Part shown: positions 50,837 through 59,303 of the stretch, piece after piece
How positions within the stretch are numbered: position 1 is the first letter of the stretch
How the letters are laid out: each line of letters opens with the position of its first letter
Source of the DNA: Streptomyces viridiviolaceus
GTDB taxonomy: Bacteria; Actinomycetota; Actinomycetes; Streptomycetales; Streptomycetaceae
Assembly: GCF_014650995.1 (NCBI RefSeq)
Contig: NZ_BMWA01000039.1
Location: 1 to 64,000, forward strand
Direction: 5' to 3'
Length of the DNA: 64,000 nt
Translations under genes and position numbers: made by a program
The notes under the pieces: model-generated
What the model was told of the DNA's origin: nothing
The model's database searches: none
Seen by the model: only the letters and a program-made list of their open reading frames with translations

Positions 50837-52303
50837 TCAGGACAGGGCGTCGGCCAGGGCTGCCGGGAGGCCGTACGACTTGAGCTCCACGTAGGAGTCG
50901 AAGCCCTCCAGGCCGGCCTCCCGGCCTATGCCGCTGCACTTGAACCCGCCGATCGGGGCGTGGAAGCCCACCCCATGACCGTTGAGTTCGACGGTGCCGG
51001 TGCGGATGCGGCGGGCGACGGCCAGGGCGTGCTCCGGGTCCGAGGTGAACACCGAGCCGTTGAGCCCGTAGTCGGAGTCGTTCGCGATGGCCACCGCCTG
51101 CTCCTCGTCGTCGAAGGCGAGGACGGCGAGGACCGGACCGAAGATCTCCTCCTGTGCGATGCGCATGGACGGCTGGACGTCGGTGAAGACCGTCGGCTCG
51201 ACGAACCACCCGTGTTCGAGCCCGGCGGGGCGGCCACCGCCCACCAGGACCTTGGCCCCCTCCTTGCGGCCCAGGTCGATGTAGCCCTCCACGCGCTCGC
51301 GCTGGGGTGCACTCACCACGGGGCCGACCTGCGTGGCCGGGTCGGCGGGGTCCCCGACCGGCATGGACCCCACCATCGCGGTCAGCCGGTCGAGTAGTTC
51401 GGCGTGTCGTGTCCGCGACACGACGATCCTCGTCTTGTTGCTGCACGCCTGGCCGTTGTTGCGAAGCGACAGCGCCCGGATCGATTCGACGGCCACGTCG
51501 AGGTCGGCGTCGTCGAGGATGACGGCCGCGGACTTGCCGCCGAGCTCCAGCGTCACCCGTCGCAGGTCCTGACCGCACAGGGAGGCGATGCGCCGGCCGG
51601 CCGCCGTGGAGCCGGTGAACGACACCTTGTCCACGTCCCGGTGGGTCACGAGGTACTCGCTGACGTCCCGGTGTGCGGGAACGATGTTGACCACGCCCCC
51701 GGGCAGACCGGCGTCCTGCAGCATCTCGGCGAACAAGTAGGAGTTCAGGGGGGCTTCGGGTGAGGGCTTGAGGATCACCGTGCATCCGGTCAGGAGCGCC
51801 GGCGCCAACTTGAGCATCGTCACCAGCAGCGGCGCATTCCAGGGCACGACGGCCGCCACCACGCCGACCGGTTCACGGGTCACGAGCGCGTTGCCGGTGT
51901 TCGAGCGGCGCACCGTACTCCACGGGTACTGCGGCGCGAGGTCGAGGAAGCTGTCGAGCAGCAACCGGGCGCCGGTGGTCTGCATCGTCCGCGACAGCGA
52001 GATCGGGCACCCCATCTCCTGAGAGACGAGGGTCGCCGTCTGCTCGTGCCGGTCCCCCAGCGCCACACTGAGCCGGCGCAGGACCTCCAGCCGCTCCTGA
52101 AGCTGCATCCGCGGCCAGGGACCGTGCTCGAACGCCTCCCGCGCGGCCGCCACCGCCTGGTCGACGTCCGCCCTGGACGCGGCGGGTACGCGCGCCACTG
52201 CCTGCTCGGTGAAAGGCGACACGACGTCGATCGTTTCGTCGGTGGCGGGACTCACCCATCGACCACCGATGTAGAGCTTCGAGTAGTTGCCTTGCCAGAC
52301 CAT
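50837..52303 (-). CDS. NAD(P)-dependent aldehyde dehydrogenase
   Basis: A 488-aa aldehyde dehydrogenase with general base Glu253 (LELGGKSA) and nucleophile Cys287 (NGQACSNK). The subgroup resembles those acting on aromatic or terpenoid-type aldehydes in actinobacteria, but this is weak. The ATG has GGAG seven bases upstream. It heads the seven-gene operon running to 42675 and is divergent from AraC copy 2 across an AT-rich box. Confidence 0.9.
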   Translation of the reverse strand: MVWQGNYSKLYIGGRWVSPATDETIDVVSPFTEQAVARVPAASRADVDQAVAAAREAFEHGPWPRMQLQERLEVLRRLSVALGDRHEQTATLVSQEMGCPISLSRTMQTTGARLLLDSFLDLAPQYPWSTVRRSNTGNALVTREPVGVVAAVVPWNAPLLVTMLKLAPALLTGCTVILKPSPEAPLNSYLFAEMLQDAGLPGGVVNIVPAHRDVSEYLVTHRDVDKVSFTGSTAAGRRIASLCGQDLRRVTLELGGKSAAVILDDADLDVAVESIRALSLRNNGQACSNKTRIVVSRTRHAELLDRLTAMVGSMPVGDPADPATQVGPVVSAPQRERVEGYIDLGRKEGAKVLVGGGRPAGLEHGWFVEPTVFTDVQPSMRIAQEEIFGPVLAVLAFDDEEQAVAIANDSDYGLNGSVFTSDPEHALAVARRIRTGTVELNGHGVGFHAPIGGFKCSGIGREAGLEGFDSYVELKSYGLPAALADALS

Positions 52304-52439
52304 GGCATTGCTCCTTCCGCTGATGTCGACCGGGACGGTAGGGCCGGCATGAGGCCGGTCACTATCCGTCGGCCGCGCGGAAACAGCCGGAAAGCGAAGG
52401 AGCTTTCAGCCCCACGAGTCTTTCGGGAGCCGACGCTCG

Positions 52440-52455
52440 GATATTTAATATTTGC
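52440..52455. promoter_or_regulatory. AT-rich divergent box, ALDH operon and AraC copy 2
   Basis: ATATT-T-AATAT (52441-52451) is a perfect short palindrome in a 206-base GC-rich gap between the ALDH start and the AraC start. TAATAT (52446-52451) could be the -10 of the AraC gene. Confidence 0.45.
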
Positions 52456-52509
52456 CAGCGGGTCATCCCGCGCTCAGGTAGTCGGCGACGAGGGTGCGAG
52501 GAGGCACAG

Positions 52510-53499
52510 TTGCCCGAGAACCAGGACCGGACCGCGGCCGGGCGTCCGCTGCACATCAGCACCCGCGATCTGGACGTCGCGCGCGAGCAGGGCAGCAGGA
52601 GCTTCGCGGAGCACGACATGCAACTGGCGCTCGGCCACGAGCTCGATTTCCGGCTCGACCTCGCCCCGTCACCACGCGTCACACTGGGCCGGTTGAGCTA
52701 CGGGGCCGACGCGAGGCTCATCGTGCCGCCCATGCGGCTGTGCTACCACGTGAACCTCCCCCTGAGCGGGAGGAGTTCCGTCGAGCAGAACGGCACCCGC
52801 GGCGACTCGGGCGCGGGCACGGCCGGTGTCGCCTTCCTGCCGGACGTTCCGCTGCGGGTCCGCTGGAGCCAGGACGCGCGGCAGTACGTGATCAGGTTTC
52901 CCAGGGAGCTGCTGGAGTCCCACGCGGCGAAGCTCGCCGGGCTGCGTTCCAGCGAGGGGATCCGGTTCGACCTGACCTTCGACCTCAGGGGCGGACCGGG
53001 GCAGGCGCTCGTCGCCACCGCCGGGTTCATGTACGCCGAACTGACCCGGCCTGGCGGGCTCGCCGCCATGCCCACCGCCTGCCGGGAACTGGAGGCACTC
53101 CTCATGACGCAGTTGCTCATGGCCGTACCGAACCAGTTGAGCCCCGTGCTGTACGGCAGTCCGGCGCCCACCAGGCGTTCGAAGATCCGCGCGGTCATGG
53201 AGTTCATCGACGAGCACCCGGCGGCGGCGACGAGCACGGCGGATCTCGCGGCCATGGTGGGGGTCAGCGCACGCGCCCTGCAGCTGGGTTTTCAGGAGGC
53301 CGTGGGCATGTCCCCGACCGCCTACCTGCGCGGGGTCCGGCTCGACCGGGCCCACCTGGAACTCTCGTTGGGCACCGGCGGCTCGGTGACGGAAGTGGCC
53401 GCACGGTGGGGCTTCTTCCATCCCAGCCGCTTCGCCCGCCAGTACCGGCAGCGATTCGGCCTCCTCCCCTCCGAGACGGCCCGCGGCACACGGTCATGA
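52510..53499 (+). CDS. AraC-family transcriptional regulator (copy 2)
   Basis: A 329-aa paralog of the regulator at 32712 with the same layout: an AraC-binding-like N-terminal domain and a double helix-turn-helix (TSTADLAAMVGVSARALQLGF; VTEVAARWGFFHPSRFARQYRQRFG). The start is TTG 52510 with GAGGAGG five bases upstream; no in-frame ATG fits the alignment with copy 1. It is divergent from the ALDH/ADH/ABC operon and probably its activator. Confidence 0.9.
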   Translation: MPENQDRTAAGRPLHISTRDLDVAREQGSRSFAEHDMQLALGHELDFRLDLAPSPRVTLGRLSYGADARLIVPPMRLCYHVNLPLSGRSSVEQNGTRGDSGAGTAGVAFLPDVPLRVRWSQDARQYVIRFPRELLESHAAKLAGLRSSEGIRFDLTFDLRGGPGQALVATAGFMYAELTRPGGLAAMPTACRELEALLMTQLLMAVPNQLSPVLYGSPAPTRRSKIRAVMEFIDEHPAAATSTADLAAMVGVSARALQLGFQEAVGMSPTAYLRGVRLDRAHLELSLGTGGSVTEVAARWGFFHPSRFARQYRQRFGLLPSETARGTRS

Positions 53500-53505
53500 A
53501 GGCTG

Positions 53506-53548
53506 CATGGCCCGGTCCCCGCCCTTGCGAGGCATGGACCGGGCCATG
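53506..53548. terminator. Bidirectional terminator between AraC copy 2 and PrpD copy 2
   Basis: Perfect 13-bp arms CATGGCCCGGTCC and GGACCGGGCCATG with a 17-base loop, seven bases past the AraC stop and 41 bases before the PrpD stop on the other strand. Confidence 0.75.
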
Positions 53549-53588
53549 GCGCGTGCCGACACCCCGGTCAGCGCGGTATGGGCACTTT

Positions 53589-55019
53589 TCAGCCGTCCGA
53601 CCTGCCCAGCCGGCTCATGATGGTGCCGAGGTCGTCGACCGTTTCGAGTTTCAGGACGGCGTCCACCACGTGGTCGATGTCCGAGGCCGAGATGACGCCT
53701 TCGGCGTGCCCGCGGAACTTGGCGACCAGTTCGTCCGTCGTCATGGTGGTCTCGGGCTCCGGCGACTTGCTGCCCTTGGGGTACCGCCGCTCTCCGACGA
53801 AGGTCCTGCCCCGCGCCGAGACCTCGATCTTGGCGGGACGGCTGGCCGCGTGGCCGGAGATCAGCTCCACGTAGTCGGGGTGGACCTCGTACGTCACTCG
53901 GTCCATGAGGCCCATGACCGAGTCTCCGAAAACGAGATCGGGGTCCTGCCACGCCTTGGTGGGCGGCACCCGGTGCGCCCCGACCGCGAGACCGTGGGCG
54001 ATGCTGAACTGCGCGTCGTGGACATGTTCGATGCGGCGATTGACCCAGAGGGGCTGCTCCACGAAGCCTTCGACCCACGCCTTGATGCCGTCGATCTCCG
54101 TCGGCTTGATGTCGTTCGCCTCCACGATCTCCGTCAGGGAGTCGAGCAGCGCGTGGAGAATGCGGCAGTGCGGGTACGGCTTGTAGGACTGCTCGGCGGG
54201 GAACCGCCAGTCGCTCCCGAGCCCGTCGGTGATGACCTCCGGCTCCCACCGGCGCGTCCCTATGAAGCGCGGGAACCCGTACTCCCGGTCGTCCAGCACC
54301 CGCAGGTCACCGCGGTGGCCCAACTCGCCCATGTGCGCCGCCGTCAGCGCCGCCTGGGTCAGGGCGCCGGCCATCAGGTACTTGATCGTGGAGGTCGGGG
54401 CGTGCTCGCTCCAGGAACGGAAGGAGTTGACCGGCGCGATGCTGCCGGCGATGCCCAGCGCATGGGACAGAACGCTCTTGTTGAGCCCCTTCACCCGAGC
54501 GACGGCCGCAGTGGCGCCGAAGACGGTACTGCTGTACCCGTAGACCGGTGGCGGGGACACCTTGCCGTCCTTCACGTCCCTCAGGTAGTCCATGGCCTTG
54601 CCGATCCGGTAAGACATCTCATGGGCGACGGCCACCGCGGTGATGAGTTCCTTGCCCGAAGCGCCCATGCTCTCGCCGACGGCCAGCGCGCCCGGCAGCA
54701 CGTACGGTGTGACGTGCCCCGGCGGCAGCACCGCGTCGGCGTCGAGCGTGTTGATCAGCTCGCCGTTGGCGAACGCGGCACCGAAAACCGACACCCGGTC
54801 ACCGGTGCCGATGATCGTCGCGTCGCCGCCCGATCCGCCGGTCATGCGCCCGTACTCGATGCCTATGCGGCCCTTCGGCTCGTTGATGGCCCCTAGGGCG
54901 CAGCCGATCGAGTCCAGCACGATCCGCTTGCACTCGTCGACCACGTCGGGGGGAAGCTGGTCGAACTCGCTGTCGAGGGTGAAGCCCGCCAACTGCTCGA
55001 CGAGGGTCTTCTCGGTCAT
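53589..55019 (-). CDS. MmgE/PrpD-family protein (copy 2)
   Basis: A 476-aa MmgE/PrpD protein. The active-site region reads LDADAVLPPGHVTPYVLPGALAVGE, and SYKPYPHCRILHALLDSL matches the family's second conserved segment (KPYPSCRxxH). It is only distantly similar to copy 1. The ATG at 55019 follows GAGAGGA. An AT-rich box lies 50-63 bases upstream. It may dehydrate, isomerise or decarboxylate a dicarboxylic or tricarboxylic intermediate; the CitE-like lyase nearby would suit such a product (inference). Confidence 0.87.
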   Translation of the reverse strand: MTEKTLVEQLAGFTLDSEFDQLPPDVVDECKRIVLDSIGCALGAINEPKGRIGIEYGRMTGGSGGDATIIGTGDRVSVFGAAFANGELINTLDADAVLPPGHVTPYVLPGALAVGESMGASGKELITAVAVAHEMSYRIGKAMDYLRDVKDGKVSPPPVYGYSSTVFGATAAVARVKGLNKSVLSHALGIAGSIAPVNSFRSWSEHAPTSTIKYLMAGALTQAALTAAHMGELGHRGDLRVLDDREYGFPRFIGTRRWEPEVITDGLGSDWRFPAEQSYKPYPHCRILHALLDSLTEIVEANDIKPTEIDGIKAWVEGFVEQPLWVNRRIEHVHDAQFSIAHGLAVGAHRVPPTKAWQDPDLVFGDSVMGLMDRVTYEVHPDYVELISGHAASRPAKIEVSARGRTFVGERRYPKGSKSPEPETTMTTDELVAKFRGHAEGVISASDIDHVVDAVLKLETVDDLGTIMSRLGRSDG

Positions 55020-55068
55020 TGCACAGTCCTCTCGGACGACGATCGGAGCACAGGGATTCATGCATGAT

Positions 55069-55082
55069 GGATAATATTTACT
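55069..55082 (-). promoter_or_regulatory. AT-rich box upstream of PrpD copy 2
   Basis: The minus strand reads GTAAATATTATCC within otherwise GC-rich DNA, where a -10 would be expected. TTGCCG lies 12 bases upstream of TATTAT, too short for a standard promoter. Confidence 0.4.
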
Positions 55083-55133
55083 TGTCGGCAATGTGTCATG
55101 ACCAACGACACCAGTCCGTGACAATCCGCGGAG

Positions 55134-55895
55134 TCACCAAACCCGATCACCCCGACCGCCGAACACCACCACCGCGTCCCCCACGTCCGCGCGCGTGGTG
55201 CGGAACCGGTTGACCGGGTGCGCGTTATCGGCATAACCGAAGGAGACCGCGCACACGACGAGCCGGTCCGGCGGGATCCGGAAGTACTCACGAACGTGGT
55301 CCGAGTGCATGGCGATCGCCGCCTGCGGAATCGTCGCGACACCCAGCGACGACGCGGCGTTGATGAGGTTCGCGACGTACCCGCCGCAGTCGACCGCACC
55401 GTACACACCCTGGCCGCGGTCGGTGGTGACGACGGCGACATGAGGAGCGCCGAAGAAGTCGAAGTTCTTCAGGCGCTGCTCCTCGCGAGCCTCCCAGTCC
55501 TCCCGCGCGATCCCCAGACTCGCGTAGAGCGCGTGCCCCGCCCCACGCCGGCGCTCCTTGTAGACACCGCGGTACTCCGCGGGCATCTCGAAGTCGGACA
55601 CCTGATCGTGGGTACGCGCGTGACCGGTCAGACTCTCGGCGAACCGCCGAGTCGCCTCGCCCTTCGTCAGGTAGACCTGCCACGGCTGGGTGTTGCACCA
55701 GGATGCGGTCCGCTGGGCGATCGCGAACATCTCCGCGATCACGTCATCGGGAACCTGGTCCGGGAGATAGGCGCGACAGCTCCACCGTTCGCCGATCAGC
55801 CTCTCGAAGCCGACGGGCACCCCCGTCTTCAGGGGACGACCTGCACGGTCATCCACATTGCGCACCTGACTCTCAGGGGCTTCTGGCGTGCTCAC
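55134..55895 (-). CDS. Nitroreductase-family FMN enzyme
   Basis: A 253-aa nitroreductase-fold protein. RWSCRAYLPDQVPDD matches the RRSxRxF start of the family and ASWCNTQPWQVYLTKG the FMN-binding segment. GVATIPQAAIAMHSD and the final VSFGYADNAHPVNRFRTTR are also typical. It is longer than RutE-type members. The start is GTG 55895 with GGAGG six bases upstream. It could reduce a nitro group, an enone or a flavin. It is divergent from the MHS transporter at 56075 through an AT-rich gap and may act on what that transporter imports. Confidence 0.87.
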   Translation of the reverse strand: MSTPEAPESQVRNVDDRAGRPLKTGVPVGFERLIGERWSCRAYLPDQVPDDVIAEMFAIAQRTASWCNTQPWQVYLTKGEATRRFAESLTGHARTHDQVSDFEMPAEYRGVYKERRRGAGHALYASLGIAREDWEAREEQRLKNFDFFGAPHVAVVTTDRGQGVYGAVDCGGYVANLINAASSLGVATIPQAAIAMHSDHVREYFRIPPDRLVVCAVSFGYADNAHPVNRFRTTRADVGDAVVVFGGRGDRVW

Positions 55896-55946
55896 AGGAG
55901 GCCTCCGCTCCGACGACGGTGAAATGAACTTGCCTACACCCTAGAC

Positions 55947-55967
55947 ATATCAAATTTTATATACAAT
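55947..55967. promoter_or_regulatory. AT-rich divergent box, nitroreductase and MHS transporter
   Basis: The plus strand reads ATATCAAATTTTATATACAAT; its complement contains TATATAAAATTTG, a near match to the ATAAAATAT core. It also has ATTGTATAT, shared with 62406-62414. The gap between the genes is 179 bases. Confidence 0.45.
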
Positions 55968-56074
55968 CCTGCGCTCGGTTGCACCTCTCCGATCACGGCG
56001 TGCGACGACCCGACTCCTCATGGCGACACGCCGCACAACGCATACCCGCAACGCTGATGCAGAACGAGGAACAA

Positions 56075-57418
56075 ATGAGCACAGAAACAGGTACTCAGGC
56101 GACCGCCACGCCGGCGGCCACCGCGCGTCGAGGCCGCGTCCTCTTCGCCGCCGTCGCCGCCCAGTCGATCGAGTACTACGACTTCCTGATCTACGGCACG
56201 GCTGCTTCGCTGATCCTCAACACCCTCTTCTTCCCTTCTGAAAGCACACTGGCCAGCACCCTCGCCTCGTTCGCCACGTTCGCGGTCGGCTTCGCCGGCC
56301 GGCCGATCGGTGCCGCGCTCTTCGGCCACTTCGGCGACAAGTTCGGCCGCAAGCCCGCACTGCTGGCGGCCATGCTGTTGATGGCCGTGTCCTCGACGCT
56401 CATCGGCCTGCTGCCCACCTACGGAACCATCGGCATGGGGGCACCGATCCTCCTGGTGGTGCTGCGCATCGCCCAGGGGATCTCGGTGGGCGGGCACTTC
56501 GGCGGTGCCACACTGCTGGCGCTGGAGAGCGCGCCGCCGAACCGGCGCGGTCTCTTCGGCGCGCTGCCCCAGATCGGAGTGGCCGTCGGCATGATCACCG
56601 GCACCCTCGTCTTCCTGCTCGTCAGCAGCCTCACCACGGACGACCAGTTCTCGTCATGGGGCTGGCGGATCCCGTTCCTGCTCAGCATCGTGATGTTCCC
56701 GGTCGCCTACTTCGTGCACCGCTACGTCGAGGACACACAGGAGTACCACCAGGCCGAGGCCAACGCGTCGGCCCGCAAGGGCTCCGTGCCCCGATCGTCC
56801 GTGCTGCAGGTACTGCGCCGCCCCAAGCAGCTCCTGCTGGTCGCCTTCACCTTCCTTCCGGCCACGATCTCCTTCTACGGCATCGTCGCAGGCCTCCTCC
56901 ACTACGCGACGGACGATCTGAAGATCTCCAAGGACACGATGCTCACGGTGGTCATGCTCTCGATGATCGCGTTCACGGCGGGCACGATCGGTTTCGCGTG
57001 GCTGTCCGATGTTCTGGATCGCCGGAAGGTCTACGCGGGCAACGCCCTCTTCTTCGGCGCGTGGGCCTTCGCCATGTTCCCGCTGGTGGAGACTCGCAGT
57101 TTCCCGCTGATCCTGGTCAGCGCGTCCGTCGGGCTGCTCGCATGCGGAGGCATGTTCGGGCCCGGGACCGCACTGCTGGCCGAAGCCTTCCCTGCCGGTA
57201 TGCGCTATTCCGGATCCTCGCTCGGGAACCAGCTCGCGAACATCCTCGGCGCCGGCCTGGCTCCCTTCATCATGGTCGCGCTGGTCGCGGCAACGGACAC
57301 GACGGTGTCGGTGTCGGCCTACATGGCAGCGTCCTGCGTCATCAGCCTGTTCGCTGTGGCCATGCTGAAGATTCCGGCGAGGGAATCCGCCGAGGAAGCG
57401 AGCCGAGACCGGGCGTAG
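56075..57418 (+). CDS. MHS-family MFS transporter (copy 2)
   Basis: A 447-aa metabolite:H+ symporter, paralogous to the one at 20435. SIEYYDFLIYGTAASLILNTLFFP is the family opening, GHFGDKFGRKPAL the loop motif, and about 12 membrane segments follow. The ATG at 56075 has GAGGA four bases upstream, better than the start 96 bases earlier. It probably imports an organic acid for the downstream CoA pathway. A strong terminator follows. Confidence 0.9.
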   Translation: MSTETGTQATATPAATARRGRVLFAAVAAQSIEYYDFLIYGTAASLILNTLFFPSESTLASTLASFATFAVGFAGRPIGAALFGHFGDKFGRKPALLAAMLLMAVSSTLIGLLPTYGTIGMGAPILLVVLRIAQGISVGGHFGGATLLALESAPPNRRGLFGALPQIGVAVGMITGTLVFLLVSSLTTDDQFSSWGWRIPFLLSIVMFPVAYFVHRYVEDTQEYHQAEANASARKGSVPRSSVLQVLRRPKQLLLVAFTFLPATISFYGIVAGLLHYATDDLKISKDTMLTVVMLSMIAFTAGTIGFAWLSDVLDRRKVYAGNALFFGAWAFAMFPLVETRSFPLILVSASVGLLACGGMFGPGTALLAEAFPAGMRYSGSSLGNQLANILGAGLAPFIMVALVAATDTTVSVSAYMAASCVISLFAVAMLKIPARESAEEASRDRA

Positions 57419-57454
57419 CAGCAGAGCCCTGGAGGGCGCTGACGCTCCCGTACG

Positions 57455-57499
57455 AAAGCCGCTGCCCGTCGCGACCTGGTCGTGACGGGCAGCGGCTTT
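57455..57499. terminator. Strong bidirectional terminator
   Basis: A 19-bp stem with one G-U pair (outer arm AAAGCCGCTGCCCGTC and its complement) and a 7-base loop between convergent genes. The A-rich and T-rich ends serve both strands. Confidence 0.85.
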
Positions 57500-57529
57500 G
57501 TGACGGGCCGGGCAGCCGGCCATCGTCCA

Positions 57530-58420
57530 TCAGTTCGCGGCGAGAGCGTCGGCGAGGTCGATCACGCCCTGTGCCGTCTTGGCGTGCGCGAGGTCGATGT
57601 GCTGTCCCTCGAAGTCGACCGCGGCGCTGCCGTTCGCCTCGGCCTCGCGGAAGGCGGCGATCATCCGCCGGTAGTGGTCGACGACCTCCGGAGAGGGCGT
57701 GAAGACCTCGTTCGCCACGGCCACGTGGGACGGGTGGATGACCACCAAACCCCGGTAGCCGAGGCGGCGATTGTCCTCGGCGAAGCGCCGGCACCCGTCA
57801 AGGTCGGCCATGTCCTGCCAGACCCCGCTCACCGGGTGGTGCAGACCGGCGGCGCGGGCGGCCAGGACGATCCGGCTCCGCAGGTACAGGGTCTCCAGGC
57901 CCTCCGGGGTGAACTCGAAGCCGAGCTCCCGGCCGACATCGGCATTGGGACCGGTCGCCCCGAGCAGGCTGGACACCCGGGGGCTGGCCGCCGCGATCTC
58001 CTCGCAGTGTGCCATCGACACCGCGGTCTCGAAGCTGACGATCAGACCGACCGAACCCGCCTCGAGTCCCTCCCGCTCTTCGATGTGCGAGACGATCGCG
58101 TCGATACGGACGATCTCCTCGGCCGTGAACACCTTGGGCAGGAAGAGGCCGCTCAGGCCGGCCGTCACGACCTGCTCCACGTCGGCACCGAAGAGGCCGC
58201 TGTCGACACTGTTGGGGCGCACCCACACATCGGGCCGGACGCCCTCGGTCCGCAGCCGGTCGACGGTCTCGCGGACCATCTTCCTCGCATCGGCCTTGTC
58301 CGCGGCCGGCACCGAGTCCTCCAGGTCGAGAATGATCGCGTCGGTGCCCGAGGCAACGGCCTTGGCAGCCCAACTCGGCTTGTGACCCGGCACGAACAGC
58401 ATGGACCGGTAAGGCTTCAT
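57530..58420 (-). CDS. CitE-like HpcH/HpaI-family CoA lyase
   Basis: A 296-aa TIM-barrel protein of the CitE/malyl-CoA-lyase group. RSMLFVPGHKP is the classic N-terminus, IILDLEDSVP holds the acidic metal-binding patch, WVRPNSVDSG has the conserved arginine, and IVSFETAVSM and GATGPNADVG complete the site. It would cleave a 3-hydroxyacyl-CoA such as a malyl- or citramalyl-CoA-like compound, giving acetyl-CoA and an oxo acid, or hydrolyse the thioester. The ATG follows GGAGG. It lies 37 bases after the crotonase in the operon that starts at the CoA-transferase. Confidence 0.87.
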   Translation of the reverse strand: MKPYRSMLFVPGHKPSWAAKAVASGTDAIILDLEDSVPAADKADARKMVRETVDRLRTEGVRPDVWVRPNSVDSGLFGADVEQVVTAGLSGLFLPKVFTAEEIVRIDAIVSHIEEREGLEAGSVGLIVSFETAVSMAHCEEIAAASPRVSSLLGATGPNADVGRELGFEFTPEGLETLYLRSRIVLAARAAGLHHPVSGVWQDMADLDGCRRFAEDNRRLGYRGLVVIHPSHVAVANEVFTPSPEVVDHYRRMIAAFREAEANGSAAVDFEGQHIDLAHAKTAQGVIDLADALAAN

Positions 58421-58457
58421 CGGAAAACCTCCTTGAGGTGAATGAACAAGGGCCTGA

Positions 58458-59249
58458 TCAGAAGTTCGGCTTGCGGCGCTCACGGTGCGACGCGAGCCCC
58501 TCACGCACCTCGGGTCCGCCGAAGCCGTAGAACTCCAGGGCGAGCGAGGCATCGAAGATGGCCCCGGCGACCTGCCGGTACCAGTTGTTCAGCGACTGCT
58601 TGGTGAAGCGGATCGCCGACGGGGCACCCAGCGCTAGTTCCTGAGCGATCTCGCGAGCGGTGGACAGCAGATCGTCCTCGTCGACGCACAGCGACACGAG
58701 TCCGATCCGCTCCGCCTCCTCACCGGTCAGCGGACGGCAGGTCATCAGGTAGTACTTGGCCTTCGCCATGCCGCACAGCAGCGGCCAGCACACCGCCGCA
58801 TGGTCGCCCGCAGCGACGCCGAGCCTGGTGTGCCCGTCGATGATCTTCGCCGTACGGCTCACGACGGAGACGTCCGCGAGCACGCCGGCCACCAGCCCGG
58901 CGCCGACGGCGGGGCCGTGCATCGCCGAGACGATCGGCTTCGAGCAGTCGATGACGTTGTAGACCAGGTCACGCGCCTCACGCATCGTGCGCGTTCGGGT
59001 GTCGTAGTCGTTGCTCAGCTTCTCGACCAGGTCGAAGGACCCACCGGCGGAGAACCCCTTGCCCTCACCCCGCAGCAGCACGGCCTTCACGGCGGGGTCC
59101 TTGTCGAACTCCCGCCAGATCTCGGCGAGGTCCGCGTGGGCCTCCTCGCTCACCGCGTTCAGTTTGGGGGCGTCGAGCACAAGCTCGATCACCCCGGCCT
59201 CGTCCGGCCCGTCCACACGCAGGTGGGGGAAGCGTTCGTAGCGGCTCAT
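58458..59249 (-). CDS. Enoyl-CoA hydratase/isomerase (crotonase) family protein
   Basis: A 263-aa crotonase. The oxyanion-hole parts are [14 protein letters not shown] and [19 protein letters not shown]. The positions of the two catalytic glutamates of hydratases appear to be non-glutamate ([13 protein letters not shown] and [10 protein letters not shown]), so, like the copy at 4930, hydration is not assured. The ATG at 59249 follows AAAGG. It lies 54 bases after the acyl-CoA dehydrogenase. Confidence 0.85.
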   Translation of the reverse strand: MSRYERFPHLRVDGPDEAGVIELVLDAPKLNAVSEEAHADLAEIWREFDKDPAVKAVLLRGEGKGFSAGGSFDLVEKLSNDYDTRTRTMREARDLVYNVIDCSKPIVSAMHGPAVGAGLVAGVLADVSVVSRTAKIIDGHTRLGVAAGDHAAVCWPLLCGMAKAKYYLMTCRPLTGEEAERIGLVSLCVDEDDLLSTAREIAQELALGAPSAIRFTKQSLNNWYRQVAGAIFDASLALEFYGFGGPEVREGLASHRERRKPNF

Positions 59250-59303
59250 CCTTGTCCTTTCCCTTCGCGTTCTCCGGTCCACGGGCACCAGTGGCCCTGA
59301 GTG

